NCBI GenBank assembly: GCA_022496185.1
Contig: WTXG01000019.1
Coordinates: 1-64,000, forward strand
DNA length: 64,000 nt
DNA from: Multifurca ochricompacta
Lineage: Eukaryota > Basidiomycota > Agaricomycetes > Russulales > Russulaceae
Reading direction: 5' to 3'
A model generated the notes under the pieces. The model was not told the DNA's origin, did no database searches, and saw nothing but the letters and a program-made list of their open reading frames with translations. This document shows positions 30,637 through 41,074 of the stretch, in pieces. How positions within the stretch are numbered: the stretch's first letter is position 1; each line of letters begins with the position of its first letter. A program made the translations under genes and the position numbers.

Positions 30637-31046
30637 TGTGGAAACGCAGCTGAGGTTAGATAAGCGCTACCTAAACGGGTAGCAAGATAATTCAGTTGTG
30701 AATGGTCAAAACTATATATTAATTAGTCTTTACCTAAACGGGTAGCAAGATAACTACGCGAGTAATGTTAGCTATACGCGTGGTAAAGATAATCTAAGTA
30801 AATACTCACTTCAGTTGTGAATGGTCAAAACTGAAGTGTACAACACAGAAATAATGTCCTTAAATACTGTAAAGAGTGTGCTGTGCTATGGTCATAAAGG
30901 ATTGTATCTTTAATCATAAGTAATCATAGTAAACGAGTGGAATGTCAGTAGGTATATTACAATGTCCACTTAACTCCATCTTGCACCGGCAACTCCGGTC
31001 ACCTCTGATCCGGTCCGGCCAACTCTGATCCGTTACCGGCTCAACA
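30637..31046 (+). repeat. GypG solo LTR (unclassified, 410 bp)
   Basis: It starts TGTGGAAACG and ends GGCTCAACA, flanked by CCCCT on both sides (30632-30636 and 31047-31051). It has two pairs of direct repeats: ACCTAAACGGGTAGCAAGAT (30669 and 30732) and TTCAGTTGTGAATGGTCAAA (30691 and 30810). Strand is assigned only from TG to CA and is ambiguous. The short length would fit a Ty1/copia LTR, but nothing internal remains to show this. Confidence 0.85.
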
Positions 31047-31124
31047 CCCCTAAACCCCTGTAAGCATTCCTAGTCCATTCCACCCCATACAAGACCAATA
31101 CCATAAGTTCTTCCTCCTCCATGC

Positions 31125-31770
31125 TTGACTGTTGGAGTGGTGGTTCTGTCAGAGAGTGGTTACCATGAAAATTGGACAGTGGATGACTGGAAAAGGATCT
31201 TGTGGTCAGGTGAGACTATAATGAACAGAATTGGTTCAGACAGAAGGAGCTACACTTGGAAAAATAAGGGAGAACCACCCTCTGACAGAACCACCACCCT
31301 GACAGTCAAGCATGGAGGAGGAAGAACTTATGGTATTGGTCTTGTATGGGGTGGAATGGACTAGGAATGCTTACAGGGGTTTAGGGGATCATGAATCCAT
31401 GCCAGTACTGTGATATTTTGGATGGTGGAGTGGTGGAAAGGTTTGAAAAGTTGGAAATGGTGGAGGGTGAAACCATGTTTCAGCAGGACAATGACCCAAA
31501 ACACAATTCCAAGAAGGCAAACCAGCAGTTTTAAGACAGGAATATTGAAGCCTGGTATGGATAGCCCAATCCCTTGAAATATTAGCCCCATTGGACACCT
31601 CTGGGTGGATCTGAAGAAGGTTCTTAACCAGTCAAGGGGGTACCTGAGTTGTGGGAGAGGGTGGTGGAGGAGTGGAATAAAAATGCACCAGAATGATGGC
31701 AAAAGGTTATAGAAAGGATGACTAAAAGGATTCAAGGATTTACCAAGGCAAAAAGGGGTGAAATAAAGTA
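31125..31770 (+). pseudogene. Tc1/mariner transposase, C-terminal half
   Basis: The frame 31125-31364 holds NWTVDDWKRILWSGETIMN, in which the first catalytic Asp is replaced by Gly, then WKNKGEPPSDRTTTLTVKHGGG. In the right arm a second frame holds FQQDNDPKHNSKKANQ, with the second catalytic Asp, and a decayed segment where Tc1 proteins have the SPDLNPIEHLW block, followed by LWERVVEEWN. It is broken by stops and frameshifts. The antisense copy fills the left arm. Confidence 0.8.
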
Positions 31771-32013
31771 GTATTTGGGCAGATAGTGGATTTAAAATGT
31801 GGGTCAAAAAACTGTCCCAATGATTGATTGATTTGATTTGATCATAAAATGCTTATATCATGGCCACTTTCTTTGATCCAAATTGGGTATGGTAGCCAGG
31901 AAGCAGGGCTTTCAGACATACAGCCACACAATAACCAGATTCCTAAATGCTGAGGTGCTATAAAGTGAATACTAGAAATGGTGCAAACATCAGGACAGTT
32001 TTTTGACCCACTG

Positions 32014-33190
32014 TAGATGACAACATGGTTGGTGGCAAGGAGATCTTCAAAGGCTCTATTCATGAAGGCTTGGAATGTGGCAGGGGAGTTACAGAGTCCA
32101 AAGAACATGACAAGGGGTTCAAAGAGACCTTGGTTGGTCTTAAAGGTGGCTTTCCATTCATCTCCTTCTTTGATGCAGATATTGTTATATCCCCAGTGGA
32201 TATCAAACTTGGTGAAGTAGCAAGCATGGTGAAGTTTGTCAATGAGTTCTGGGATCAAGGGTAGGGGGTAGGCATTCTTTACTGTGATTTCATTCAAGGC
32301 TCGATAATCTTGGACAGGATGTAGTTTTCCATCCTTCTTTTTCACAAAGAAGAAGGGGCTAGCAATGGGGGACTTGGATTCTCTGATGTATCCCTTGGCA
32401 AGATGGTCATTTAAAAAAATGTCCAGGGCTTTCTGTTCTTCAGGGGTGAGCTTGTAGATGCCACAGTCTCGCACTTTGGCATCCAGTTTGAGTTCTATGG
32501 CATGGTCCCATGGTTGGTGCTGTGGCAAATGTTGAGAGGCTTTCTCTTCAAAGACAGATCAGTATGCAAGGTATTCATGAGGGAGTTGTTCTTCTAAGGA
32601 TGTAGGGGTCTTTACTTGATCTGCAGCAATCTGAGTAGACATGGTGGTCTTGGCATGGATGTGGATGATGAATTTGGGAGGTACTTCTTCTGGAGTGATT
32701 ATGGGGTGATCTGTGATTAGGGCTGCAAAGGTTTCTGCTGCTGCTATGAGTGCTTGGTCCATCAGGGGTTTCACTGTGATTGTAGATAGAGTGGGGCAAG
32801 AGGGGTGTGTTGAAGCAAAGGTCAGAGGGGTCATGGTAAGGGTGCAGGATGTGGGGCAGTGTTTCAAGGTCAGAGTGTTGTCTTTCCAGTTTACTTCTGG
32901 GTTGTGGCAATGTAGCCAGTCAGTTCCTAAGATAATGTCATGGTCCCCTATATTAGTGACATAGAACTCTGCAAGTTCTTCATGGTATTGGTCTTGGAGG
33001 GGTAGTTGTAGGATTTGGGTTGTGGTGTGGTAAATGGCTCCATTAGCATTACTAGTTCCATCCACATTCTTGACTTGGAGAGGCTTGGCAAGGGTGCTCA
33101 AGGTTAGGTGATGTGCTTTGGCATAGTCTTGGTGGATTATTAATCCTTCTGCCCCACTATCTATTAGGGCATGTGCACTGATTTTCTTCC
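32014..33190 (-). pseudogene. pol: pol of GypD: protease and RT fingers/palm
   Basis: Protease motif ALIDSGAEGLIIHQ (about 33178-33137), then a long linker with YVTNIGDHDIILGTDWLHCHNPEVNW, then [11 protein letters not shown] (about 32510), [47 protein letters not shown], and VVIY at the Foldback II boundary. A stop near 32560 separates the linker from RT. The sequence is well preserved considering its many insertions. Confidence 0.86.
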
Positions 33191-33554
33191 TAGTGTTTCA
33201 TCCAATGAGTTCTGCTTTGAGCACAATAGAAGGTGATCTAGCATTTCTAGTCACTAACAAGGATACATGCTCAAAACCAAGGTTATCTAGGACCACAGAG
33301 TGGCTTGTACAAGGAACACTGGGGGTACAAGAAGTCCTCACAGACAGTGCAGCTGTAGGACATGTTAAAAATCCGAAGGTCCATCTTCATCCATCATGTA
33401 TGGTACTGGATCTTCATAGCTCTTGGTGGCAGATACTGAGAGGTAGTCAGGGGGAGGTTGTGGTGCTTGGGGGGGTGTTTCTTCTGATGCCAGGGCTCTT
33501 ACTGTGACGGTTTCATCTGCTGGTATTGGAGTCATGTGCATCATGTTGGTTACT
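33191..33554 (-). pseudogene. gag-pol linker of GypD
   Basis: On the minus strand the segment VTNMMHMTPIPADETVTVRAL to about 33370 is coding-like and joins the gag zinc-knuckle fragment at 34095 in frame if one TTACT copy is removed. Downstream of it, stops accumulate before the protease motif. No domain is recognised. Confidence 0.55.
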
Positions 33555-34094
33555 TTTCTTTTTCTATATTTACCATATCACACAGATACACACATGACTT
33601 GCTTATGAGGGACTTATTACTTATATGCTGACTGATTTGCTTACTGATCTTACTTAGTGGCTTACTGATCAACATCCAGAGGGTGCAACCCCTCCCCCTT
33701 CTTTATCCATCTGGGGTATTCTACTGTACAACCATTAGATTACCTAGTGAATGCTCTAGTAACTACCAGAACCAACCCTCATAGGTACTGAACATGTATA
33801 TAAAGCCTAGTAGTACAGGACAGGACACTAAGTCTGTTCTTCTGTATTCAATACAGGTGCTTGGGACTCACTTCACTGAACTGAAAGACTCCTGCTTGAA
33901 CCTTCTAAGCTTGCGCCTTAGAAGGACTTTGACCCCAGAAACTTGTGGCAGGACTTAGCGTCTCTGCTCAATTCCATCTTGCACGCACGCCCCTTGATTG
34001 GCACACCTTGACTCGACCCAAAGAACCTTGAAGTCTTGATAGACGACCTTGAAATCCAGAAACATCGACACAGCGTTGCACCTAGCTGTGACAC
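33555..34094 (+). repeat. GypE solo LTR
   Basis: Inserted between the gag zinc knuckle and the protease linker of GypD, with TTACT on both sides (33550-33554 and 34095-34099). It has a TATA box at about 33797-33803 and the palindrome CTGTATTCAATACAG about 50 nt downstream. The termini implied by the duplication (TTTC and ACAC) are not the usual TG and CA, so the exact ends are uncertain by a few bases. It is related to the fragment at 1-144. Confidence 0.75.
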
Positions 34095-34609
34095 TTACTG
34101 GGGTAGGGCGAGGAGGTCCTTGACCTTGGATGGCTCTGGTCTTGCTGTGACATTGATTGGTGATGTGATTAGGCTTCCCACAATAGAAGCAAAGCTTATT
34201 TTCTCATCGATACTTCTTTTCTTCTGGGGTTAACTTGGTAGTGCGTGGAGGGGTGCTAGGGTTTCTGGGCTGGGAAGAGGCAACAAAGTTGACTTGGGCT
34301 TCTGGGTTGTCAGTGGTAGCTTCTCTGATGTGCAGATGGAGGGGCCAAGGCTTGGTGGTCTTGCCATAAAGCTGCCATGCTGCATCAAATTCTCTGGCTT
34401 TTGTGACAAGATCATGGAGTGTGGTGGGCTGGGGGGATAGTCCAAGAAGTTTCTGCCCCAGGCCCTGATTGATCATGCTTTGGAAGGCATAGATCTTGGT
34501 ATTTTCATCCACTGTAGCATGAGTAGCATGGGTGGACCATTCTTGGTACCAGTCATTGAAGGGGCAAGTGCCTTGGTGGATTTCATACATGGCTTTGGTG
34601 GACAAGAGG
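34095..34609 (-). pseudogene. gag: gag of GypD, C-terminal part with zinc knuckle
   Basis: Capsid-like text (YEIHQGTCPFNDWYQEWSTHA, AFQSMINQGLGQKLLGLSP, LVTKAREFDAAWQLYGK) is followed by the knuckle CFYCGKPNHITNQC (about 34186-34145). One stop (TGA, about 34212-34214, before ENKLCFYC) is present. The fragment is bounded by the GypE and GypF solo LTRs. Confidence 0.82.
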
Positions 34610-35201
34610 TGTGACACTTTCTTGCTAGTATTTCGTGTTTTCTCTCTTTTTTGTCTTCTATGCCCCTTTCCTTCACTATATACCTTATCAGATCCACTTA
34701 TCTGATGACCATAGCCTGGACAAGGGATTCAACTCCCATGTCATCTGATTGATGATCTCATAGCTGATGTCATAGACCTTGTGACCCTAGTATGATCTCA
34801 TAGGTGATGTCATGACCATTGTGACTTGTTATGATATCATTTGTACAAGACTCTAGACTATGACTTCATAGTAGCTACATTGTATTTAAGGACTGCAATA
34901 AATCTAAGGACAGACTAAGTCTGTTCTCCTTGTACCAATCAAAGGTCCTTAGGAAGTCCCTTCAGCCCTCTTCCAAGATGTGACTTGAGAGGGTTTGGCT
35001 CACCAGTAGCTCCAGCAAAGGCTCTTGCCTTGCTATCTGAACACCCTGACTTCACATGTGACATTCAGACTCATTGCCTTGATCCACACCAGCTGCATGC
35101 TGTGATGTCTTGACTTGACTTGACACTTGCACATCTTCACTACCTTGATTGACCCTGACCTGAACCTGAACTGATGCATGCTGAAGGACCTGTGTGTGAC
35201 A
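34610..35201 (+). repeat. GypF solo LTR, copy 1
   Basis: 592 bp, TGTGACACTTTC to GTGTGTGACA, with a perfect AGAGG duplication (34605-34609 and 35202-35206). The U3 has a tandem repeat of about 40 bp (34751-34790 and 34791-34830), each unit containing TGATGTCAT, a bZIP/CRE-like site. A likely TATA (GTATTTAAGG) lies near 34882. A second copy is at 45249-45839. Confidence 0.93.
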
Positions 35202-35434
35202 AGAGGCAACTTTCTACTGGGATGAACTGTTTCTCAAAGTCAATTCTGAAGTGGTCCCAAGTCCCAAAGGAAGGGGGGTTGGCTTGGAGTGCAGTGTTGG
35301 TGCAGTCTCTGGCCCATTCCCCTGCTGGTGTATCAAGTTTAAAGTGGGTGAGGGCTGCAGAGACTCATCTACTCTCATCAGTGAAGGCTCCTTCATTTAG
35401 GTAGTAGTAGTTGGCTAGTTGGGACCAGAAGCAT
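35202..35434 (-). pseudogene. gag: gag of GypD, middle fragment
   Basis: The minus strand reads FWSQLANYYYLNEGAFTDES, then ALTHFKLDTPAGEWARDC and NPPSFGTWDHFRIDFEKQF, typical of the gypsy gag/capsid region. One TGA stands where Arg or Lys is expected. The fragment is bounded by GypF copy 1 on the left and GypA-3 on the right and continues at 42939. Confidence 0.8.
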
Positions 35435-36029
35435 TGTTACAATCCCTGCCAAGCAACCCTGTTTTCTTCACCCTTCCCAACGACGACCCCTCCTTGCCAC
35501 CTACCCTACACTTCATGATCGTGTCCCCATCCTGGGACCCATCACATGCTCTCCTCCCATCCCCGTGATCTCCGTTGTACTTGTTGACTCGTTGCTTACC
35601 TATGTTTGACTCTTATCTTGTTATCTCTTATCCCTTTATCTTTATGACCGGACACTTACTTAATACCCTATCAGAAGCCAGGCTTTACGCCCTCTGCTTT
35701 TGCATATTTGGGCCCACCTGACCCCATTATCTTTATCTCATTGGCGCCTGTTTACTTACATATATAAGTCCGCTGTAGCTACCTTGTAGACCTCAGACTC
35801 GACTTATTGAATACATCGGTGCCTGTCTTCCGGACATCCCCTTTGAACCCTTTGACTCGTTCGTCTCAAGTGCTTCTGGCACTTCCCGCTCAACATCGTC
35901 TCAAGGCGCAGCCCTTCTGACTTTGACTCATCCCACCCGAACTCCAAGGAGCCTTATTGGTTCCTTACCTGAACTCACAGACCGAGCTGTCACACAAGTT
36001 GTGTGGAACGTCCCGCATTGGACGTAACA
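35435..36029 (+). repeat. 5' LTR of GypA-3, with promoter and primer site
   Basis: TATATAA at 35761-35767 with AGACTCGACTT at 35795-35805, and the U5 hairpin AAGTGC-TTCTG-GCACTT at 35868-35884. The primer site AAGTTGAGTCT (36032-36042) has one CG to TG change and still pairs through G-U. Between 35795 and the gag start at 36049 there is no ATG in any frame. Confidence 0.93.
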
Positions 36030-36048
36030 TCAAGTTGAGTCTCTCAAC

Positions 36049-37559
36049 GTGGCTTCCAGCCGCAGTCAGACCCTCTTCCGCGAAGAACTCATCGAATGCA
36101 GAGACGAGCATAATCTTTCACAACAAGTACTTGGCTCTGCCACCTGGAAAGACTTTGAATCCGAGTTTGGATATTACGTCTATCACGATGGAAGATACCA
36201 ACCGGTAGAATACGACAACGAAAAGAGAGTTTGGTACCGTATCCGATACTCGGACAGCCGACACTCTTGGGTCACTACAGGACCCGCCCCACCTGAATTC
36301 GGATTAGGACCGTGGAGAGAGAATCCCCCGGCCATTGTCACGGACTCTGAACCAGAAGAGTACGTAGAAGAACCTAGTGAAGAAGCACTGGTATTAGCGT
36401 CGACTATTGCCCCAGTTGCACCCAGAGTTGCCACGTCCAGAGCCCCCGCTTTGACAACTCCCCAGATTTCCATACAGTCTACCGACACCATCACCCCATT
36501 CTACCAAAGAATGTCTACCATTGCTGCCCAACTCCCAGACCCAGCTCCCCCTCCTCCACCACCAGCTATGCTGCCGCCGAATATCCCCCACCATCGGGAC
36601 GCCTGTTGGGTGTATTGCCACAGACATTCACAGGAGACCGATCACAGAGCAAGAAGTTTATGTTGGAGTTTACGACTTTTAAAAACTTCAACCACGATGT
36701 CCCCCAGATCATCAACCCTTTCCAACGAGCCAACCTCTTCTTATCATTAGTTCGAGGAGAGGCCGTGGATGACTGGACTATGGAACAGCTGGAATGGCTG
36801 AACGAGCAGATTGAAAGTGGATGCCATACCACTAACAAGGACCTTTGGGAAACCATTGCCCAAAGATTTAAAGACGCATTCACCGATGGGCAGGCCAAGC
36901 AGAAGGCTGCTCGAGAGCTAAAAGCTCTGAGAATGGAGAAGGGAGAACTGGACGCCTATGTAGCAAAGTTCAGAAGCCTGGCCAACAGAGCCGGTTACGA
37001 CACAGATGAAGAAGCGACACTGGATCTCTTCTCCCAAGGGTTGCCCAACCCACTGGTAAAGAACATCATCCAGTTCCACCACCCCAATGATTGGGATACT
37101 TGGGTCGACACTGCACGACGACAGCAGCAGGATTACCTCGACTTCCAGACACACTTTGGAGTCAACACGAAGAAGGGGAAGACCTGCGACCAATGGAAGG
37201 CCGCCTTCGGGGTCAAACCCGTGCACTCCAGTCAGAGGGACCTGAATGCCATGGATACCTCAGCCGACAGAACTAGAGCATGAGTTGCACTCACCGAAGA
37301 TGAGAGGCAGACATTGATGAAGGAAGGAAGGTGCTTTCGATGTAAAGCACAAGGGCATATGTCAAGGGAATGCCCGAAGAAGGGGGTGCAAGCGGCCGAG
37401 GCAACAACTGCGCCCATACGTAATAACCCACCGACTGTCGAAAAGAAAATGCCGACAAAAGAAGAAAAGGCACAAGAAATATGGGCAAACATGATGAAAG
37501 AAAGTGAGGAAGTGCGGGCCATTTTGGTCGAAAAGGCATTCGCAAAAAAGGATTTTTGA
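36049..37559 (+). pseudogene. gag: gag of GypA-3
   Basis: Opens at GTG (CAACGTGGCTTCC). N-terminal conserved segment, acidic and proline-rich middle, capsid-like region (QLEWLNEQIESG, LDLFSQGLPNPLVKNIIQFHH), and CCHC knuckle CFRCKAQGHMSREC (about 37332-37373). There is a frameshift near 36590 in the proline-rich part and a TGA at 37281-37283 where Arg CGA is expected (TRARVAL). It ends in GGATTTTTGA (37550-37559). Apart from these two lesions it is a good reference for the family. Confidence 0.9.
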
Positions 37560-40500
37560 TTGGCTCAAACCCATCGGCCTGGGCATGAGCATTACATGTA
37601 ACCTCTGTGTACACTAGTCGCTTCAAATCGTTGAAAATACCAGTACATTTCGAAACTACACAGAGGATGGCTGACCATGACATCCTGATTGACTCAGGTG
37701 CCACTGATAATTTATCAGTCCATGAATGGTGCGGACCATGGGACTGGGAATGCTGGCACTTCCCCAAGAGAAGAACATTTGGAATATTGATGGGACCGCC
37801 AATCGAGCAGGCAAGATTACACATTATACTGATCTCAACGTTCAAGTGGGAGAAGTAACAAAAGTTATTCGTTTCCTAGTCACCAACTTAGGCAACGAAG
37901 ATGTTGTTCTGGGATACCCCTGGCTTGTGGCATTTGAACCAAAAATCAACTGGAGGGATGTGACCATGGACAAGGAGTTCTACCCCATCCTCATCACGTC
38001 AATAGGGTACGACTATGCCGTTCGACATTCCGTAGCACGCAGAATGGAAGAAGAGAGCGAAGACCCTGGTTACTGTTTCACTACCAAGGCATCAGAACTT
38101 GCGCAGAAGGCGGTGGAAGGACATGCTGAAAAGACCTTTGAAGAGGTGGTGCCCGAAGAATATCGCCAACACTGGAGGGTATTCTCCGAGGAAGAATCCC
38201 AACGCTTCCCACCCGTGCGACCATGGGACCACGCCATCGACTTTGCACCTGATACCCCGTCGGCAATTGACTGCAAAATTTACCCATTGTCACAGGCAGA
38301 ACAAACAGCACTTACAGCATTTCTCAAGGAACATCTTGCAAAAGGGTACATCCATCCATCAAAGTCACCATACGCTTCACCATTCTTCTTTATCAAGAAG
38401 AAAGATGGAAAACTTCGGCCCATCCAGGATTATCGACGAATCAATGCCTACACTGTAAAGAATGCCTACCCACTGCCACTTATATCAGAACTCATTGATA
38501 CTATGCGAGACAAATCCCTATTTTCTAAGATGGATGTCCACTGGGGATACAACAACATCCGAATCAAGGAAGGAGACCAGTGTAAAGCAGCATTCAAAAC
38601 CAACCAAGGGCTCTTTGAACCAAATGTCATGTTCTTCGGTCTCACCAATTCGCCCACCACGTTCCAGTCCATGATGAATCATATCTTCCGTGACCTCATT
38701 CTTACCGGCGAGGTTGTAGTGTATATGGACGATATCCTGGTAGCTACTGCAAACGATCTTGCCCACCATCGCGAACGGGTACACCAAGTGTTGAACATCC
38801 TGCATGAGCATGACCTATACCTTAAACCGGCCAAATGTTCATTCGAACAAACCAGTGTGGAGTACTTGGGAGTTATCCTGGAAGGGGGGCATGTGCGCAT
38901 GGACCCGGTAAAGATCCAAGGGGTCCGGGAGTGGCCCATACCCACGTGTGTCAAAGACGTGCGGTCCTTCGTTGGATTTTGCAACTTCTACTGACGCTTC
39001 GTTCGAGGATTCTCAGGGATCGCCCAACCACTAAACGGACTACTGAAGAAAGATGTCCCGTGGCATTGGGCGGAGGAACAACAGCATGCTTTTGAACAAA
39101 TCCGCGATATCATCAGCTCAGAACCGGTTCTACTACAGCCGGATCTAGAAAAACTTTTGAACTAGAAGTTGACGCGTCTCGTTTTGCCAATGGAGCGGTA
39201 CTGAATCAACGAGACGCGGCTGGGATGCTTCACCCAGTGGCCTTCTACTCAGAGATGTTCTCATCGGCAGAGCGGAATTACGACATTTGGGACAGAGAGT
39301 TACTGGCCATTGTGAAGGCCCTACGACATTGGCGACCATACCTAGCGGGAACCCCTCATAAGACTATTATTCATACCGACCACTCCAACCTGCTCTATTG
39401 GAAGGAGCCCCATAAGATCAGTCGACGGGTCGCTCGCGAAGTCCTGGAGCTGGAAGAGTACAATTTCGTATTGAAACATATCACGGGAAGCCGCAATGCA
39501 CATGCCGATGCTCTCTCACGACGATCAGATTTAGACAATGGCGGGGAGGACAACAATGATATCACAGTACTCCCTGAAGAGGTCTTTGCGAAAGCAGCCG
39601 TCATCAGTCTTCACAAAATGGACCTGTGGGCTCAAGTGTTGCAGAACATGAACCCGCAGTTATGCGAATCATGGGCAGATGCACATAATCTGAAGAAAAT
39701 TGATGGCCTCTGGTGGAAGGACGGGGATCGTCTCGTTGTCACCAGTGGCGACAACATTAAGAGGGGGGTGATCCATTTTCACCACGACCTCCCCTCGGCA
39801 GGACACCCAGGAATTGCTAACACATATGCCTTGACCAAGAGAGATTACTGGTGGCCAAGCATGAAGAAGGACGTAGAGAGCTACGTGAAAGGATGTGCAG
39901 AATGCCAAGCCAATAAAGTCAACACACACCCGCATCCACCAGCTCTATTCCCAATCACGCCCATGAACGCGATGCCATTCCAGACAGTCACAATAGACTT
40001 CATTGTGAAACTGCCCACGTCAAGGGGCTTCGACTCAATCCTGACCGTTACGGACCACGACTGCTCCAAAGCAGCACTGTTCATACCCTGTAATGAGTCC
40101 ATCACAGCGGAAGGAGTAGCCAGACTTTACCTGGACCATGTCTACAGACATTACAGCCTCCCCCAGAAGATCATCTCCGACCGCGATCCACGCTTTACTT
40201 CCACCTTCGCTAAGGCGCTCTGTAAAATACTGGACATAACCCAAAACATCTCGACAGCCTACCACCCACAGACCGATGGGCAATCAGAAAGGACAAACCA
40301 GTGGTTGGAACAGTACCTTCGGTTCTGGTGTAACAGGTGACAAGATGATTGGGCTGACTGGCTAGCAACAGCGGAATTCACGCATAACTCGTGGCCCAAT
40401 GGCACCACTAAAGCCTCTCCATTTTCACTTATCATGGGATGGACGCCGCGAACCACCTGGACCAACAAACCCACAAATGTCCCATCAGCTGCGCAGCATA

Positions 40501-41036
40501 TCAGCCAATGGGAAGAGATCAGGCAATCGGCCAATGAGAACCTGCTGAAGGCGCAAAAGACCCTGTCAGAGAAACCTTCGAAGTTCACACCTCATCAGAC
40601 CAATGACTTGGTATGGCTCGAAGGGAAGAACATCCGTACGTCACATCCGACGGCCAAGTTAGCACCCCGACGACATGGACCCTTCAAAATAACACGGAAG
40701 CTGTCAGATGTGTCGTACGAGCTTGAACTTCCACCCATGTGGAGGATCCACCCAGTCTTCCATGCCAGACTTCTGACACTGTATAAGGAAACACCCCTGC
40801 ATGGGGAAAACTTCCCAAGGCCCCTTCCAGAACTGATTGATGGAGAAGCGGAATGGGAAGTGGATCAGATTCTAGATTCCATATGTAAAGGCCGAGGGTG
40901 CAAACTGCATTACCTTGTCAAGTGGAAGGGATTCCCAGACTCTGACAACTCGTGGGAGCCAGCCGGGAATATCTTTGCCCCGGTCCTTATCTCGGAGTTC
41001 CATACCCGACACCCAGAAGCGCCCAAGGACACTTAA
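37551..41036 (+). pseudogene. pol: pol of GypA-3: PR-RT-RNase H-IN-chromodomain
   Basis: Protease ILIDSGATDN (about 37683), frameshift near 37710, then 422 codons to the end of RT including YMDD near 38728. A TGA at 38992 replaces CGA (FYRRF) and there is a frameshift near 39155. A 371-codon stretch follows (39225-40340) with RNase H, integrase zinc finger, MDF-equivalent (IDFIVKLP), SDRDPRF and SERTNQ. A TGA at 40338 replaces CGA. Then come the integrase C-terminus and a chromodomain with YLVKWKGFPDSDNSWEP, stop 41034-41036. The chromodomain keeps the aromatic residues of WEVDQI, VKWKG and NSWEP. Confidence 0.9.
39750..39784 (+). other. Internal polypurine tract of GypA-3
   Basis: The invariant 35-nt block, in the segment coding DNIKRGVIHFHH. 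Confidence 0.66.
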
Positions 41037-41074
41037 AAGAGCAGTCCTAGACCCCCAACTAAATTCCCCAGTAC

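Larger units (their letters stand above)
30006..32013. mobile_element. Foldback II: palindromic Tc1/mariner derivative in the RT active site
   Basis: The outer arms 30006-30636 and 31383-32013 and the inner arms 31047-31161 and 31272-31387 are inverted copies; a GypG solo LTR (30637-31046) splits the left arm. The loop is about 110 bp (31162-31271). The flanks are TA (30004-30005 and 32014-32015), and the ends are CAGTGGRTCAAAA and its complement. The arms carry the 3' half of a Tc1 transposase gene, and the loop carries the WSDE-equivalent region, here WSGE. It lies between Tyr and Met of the GypD YMDD motif. Confidence 0.9.

Noticed and set aside
30212..30682. 156-residue Leu/Phe-rich frame and its copy at 31361-31807 as a membrane protein
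   Set aside because: It is the antisense of the Tc1 transposase C-terminal half; the sense strand reads FQQDNDPKHNSKKANQ.
33555..34094. The 5' LTR of GypD itself
   Set aside because: It is plus-oriented while GypD is minus, lies between gag and protease, and is flanked by TTACT on both sides; it is an insertion.
37541..37550. A AAA AAG run upstream of the gag stop as the slip site
   Set aside because: It is present in GypA-3 and GypH-2 but disrupted in GypA-1, GypA-4 (CAAAGAAGG) and GypB-1 (CCAAAAGG), whereas GGATTTTT is universal.
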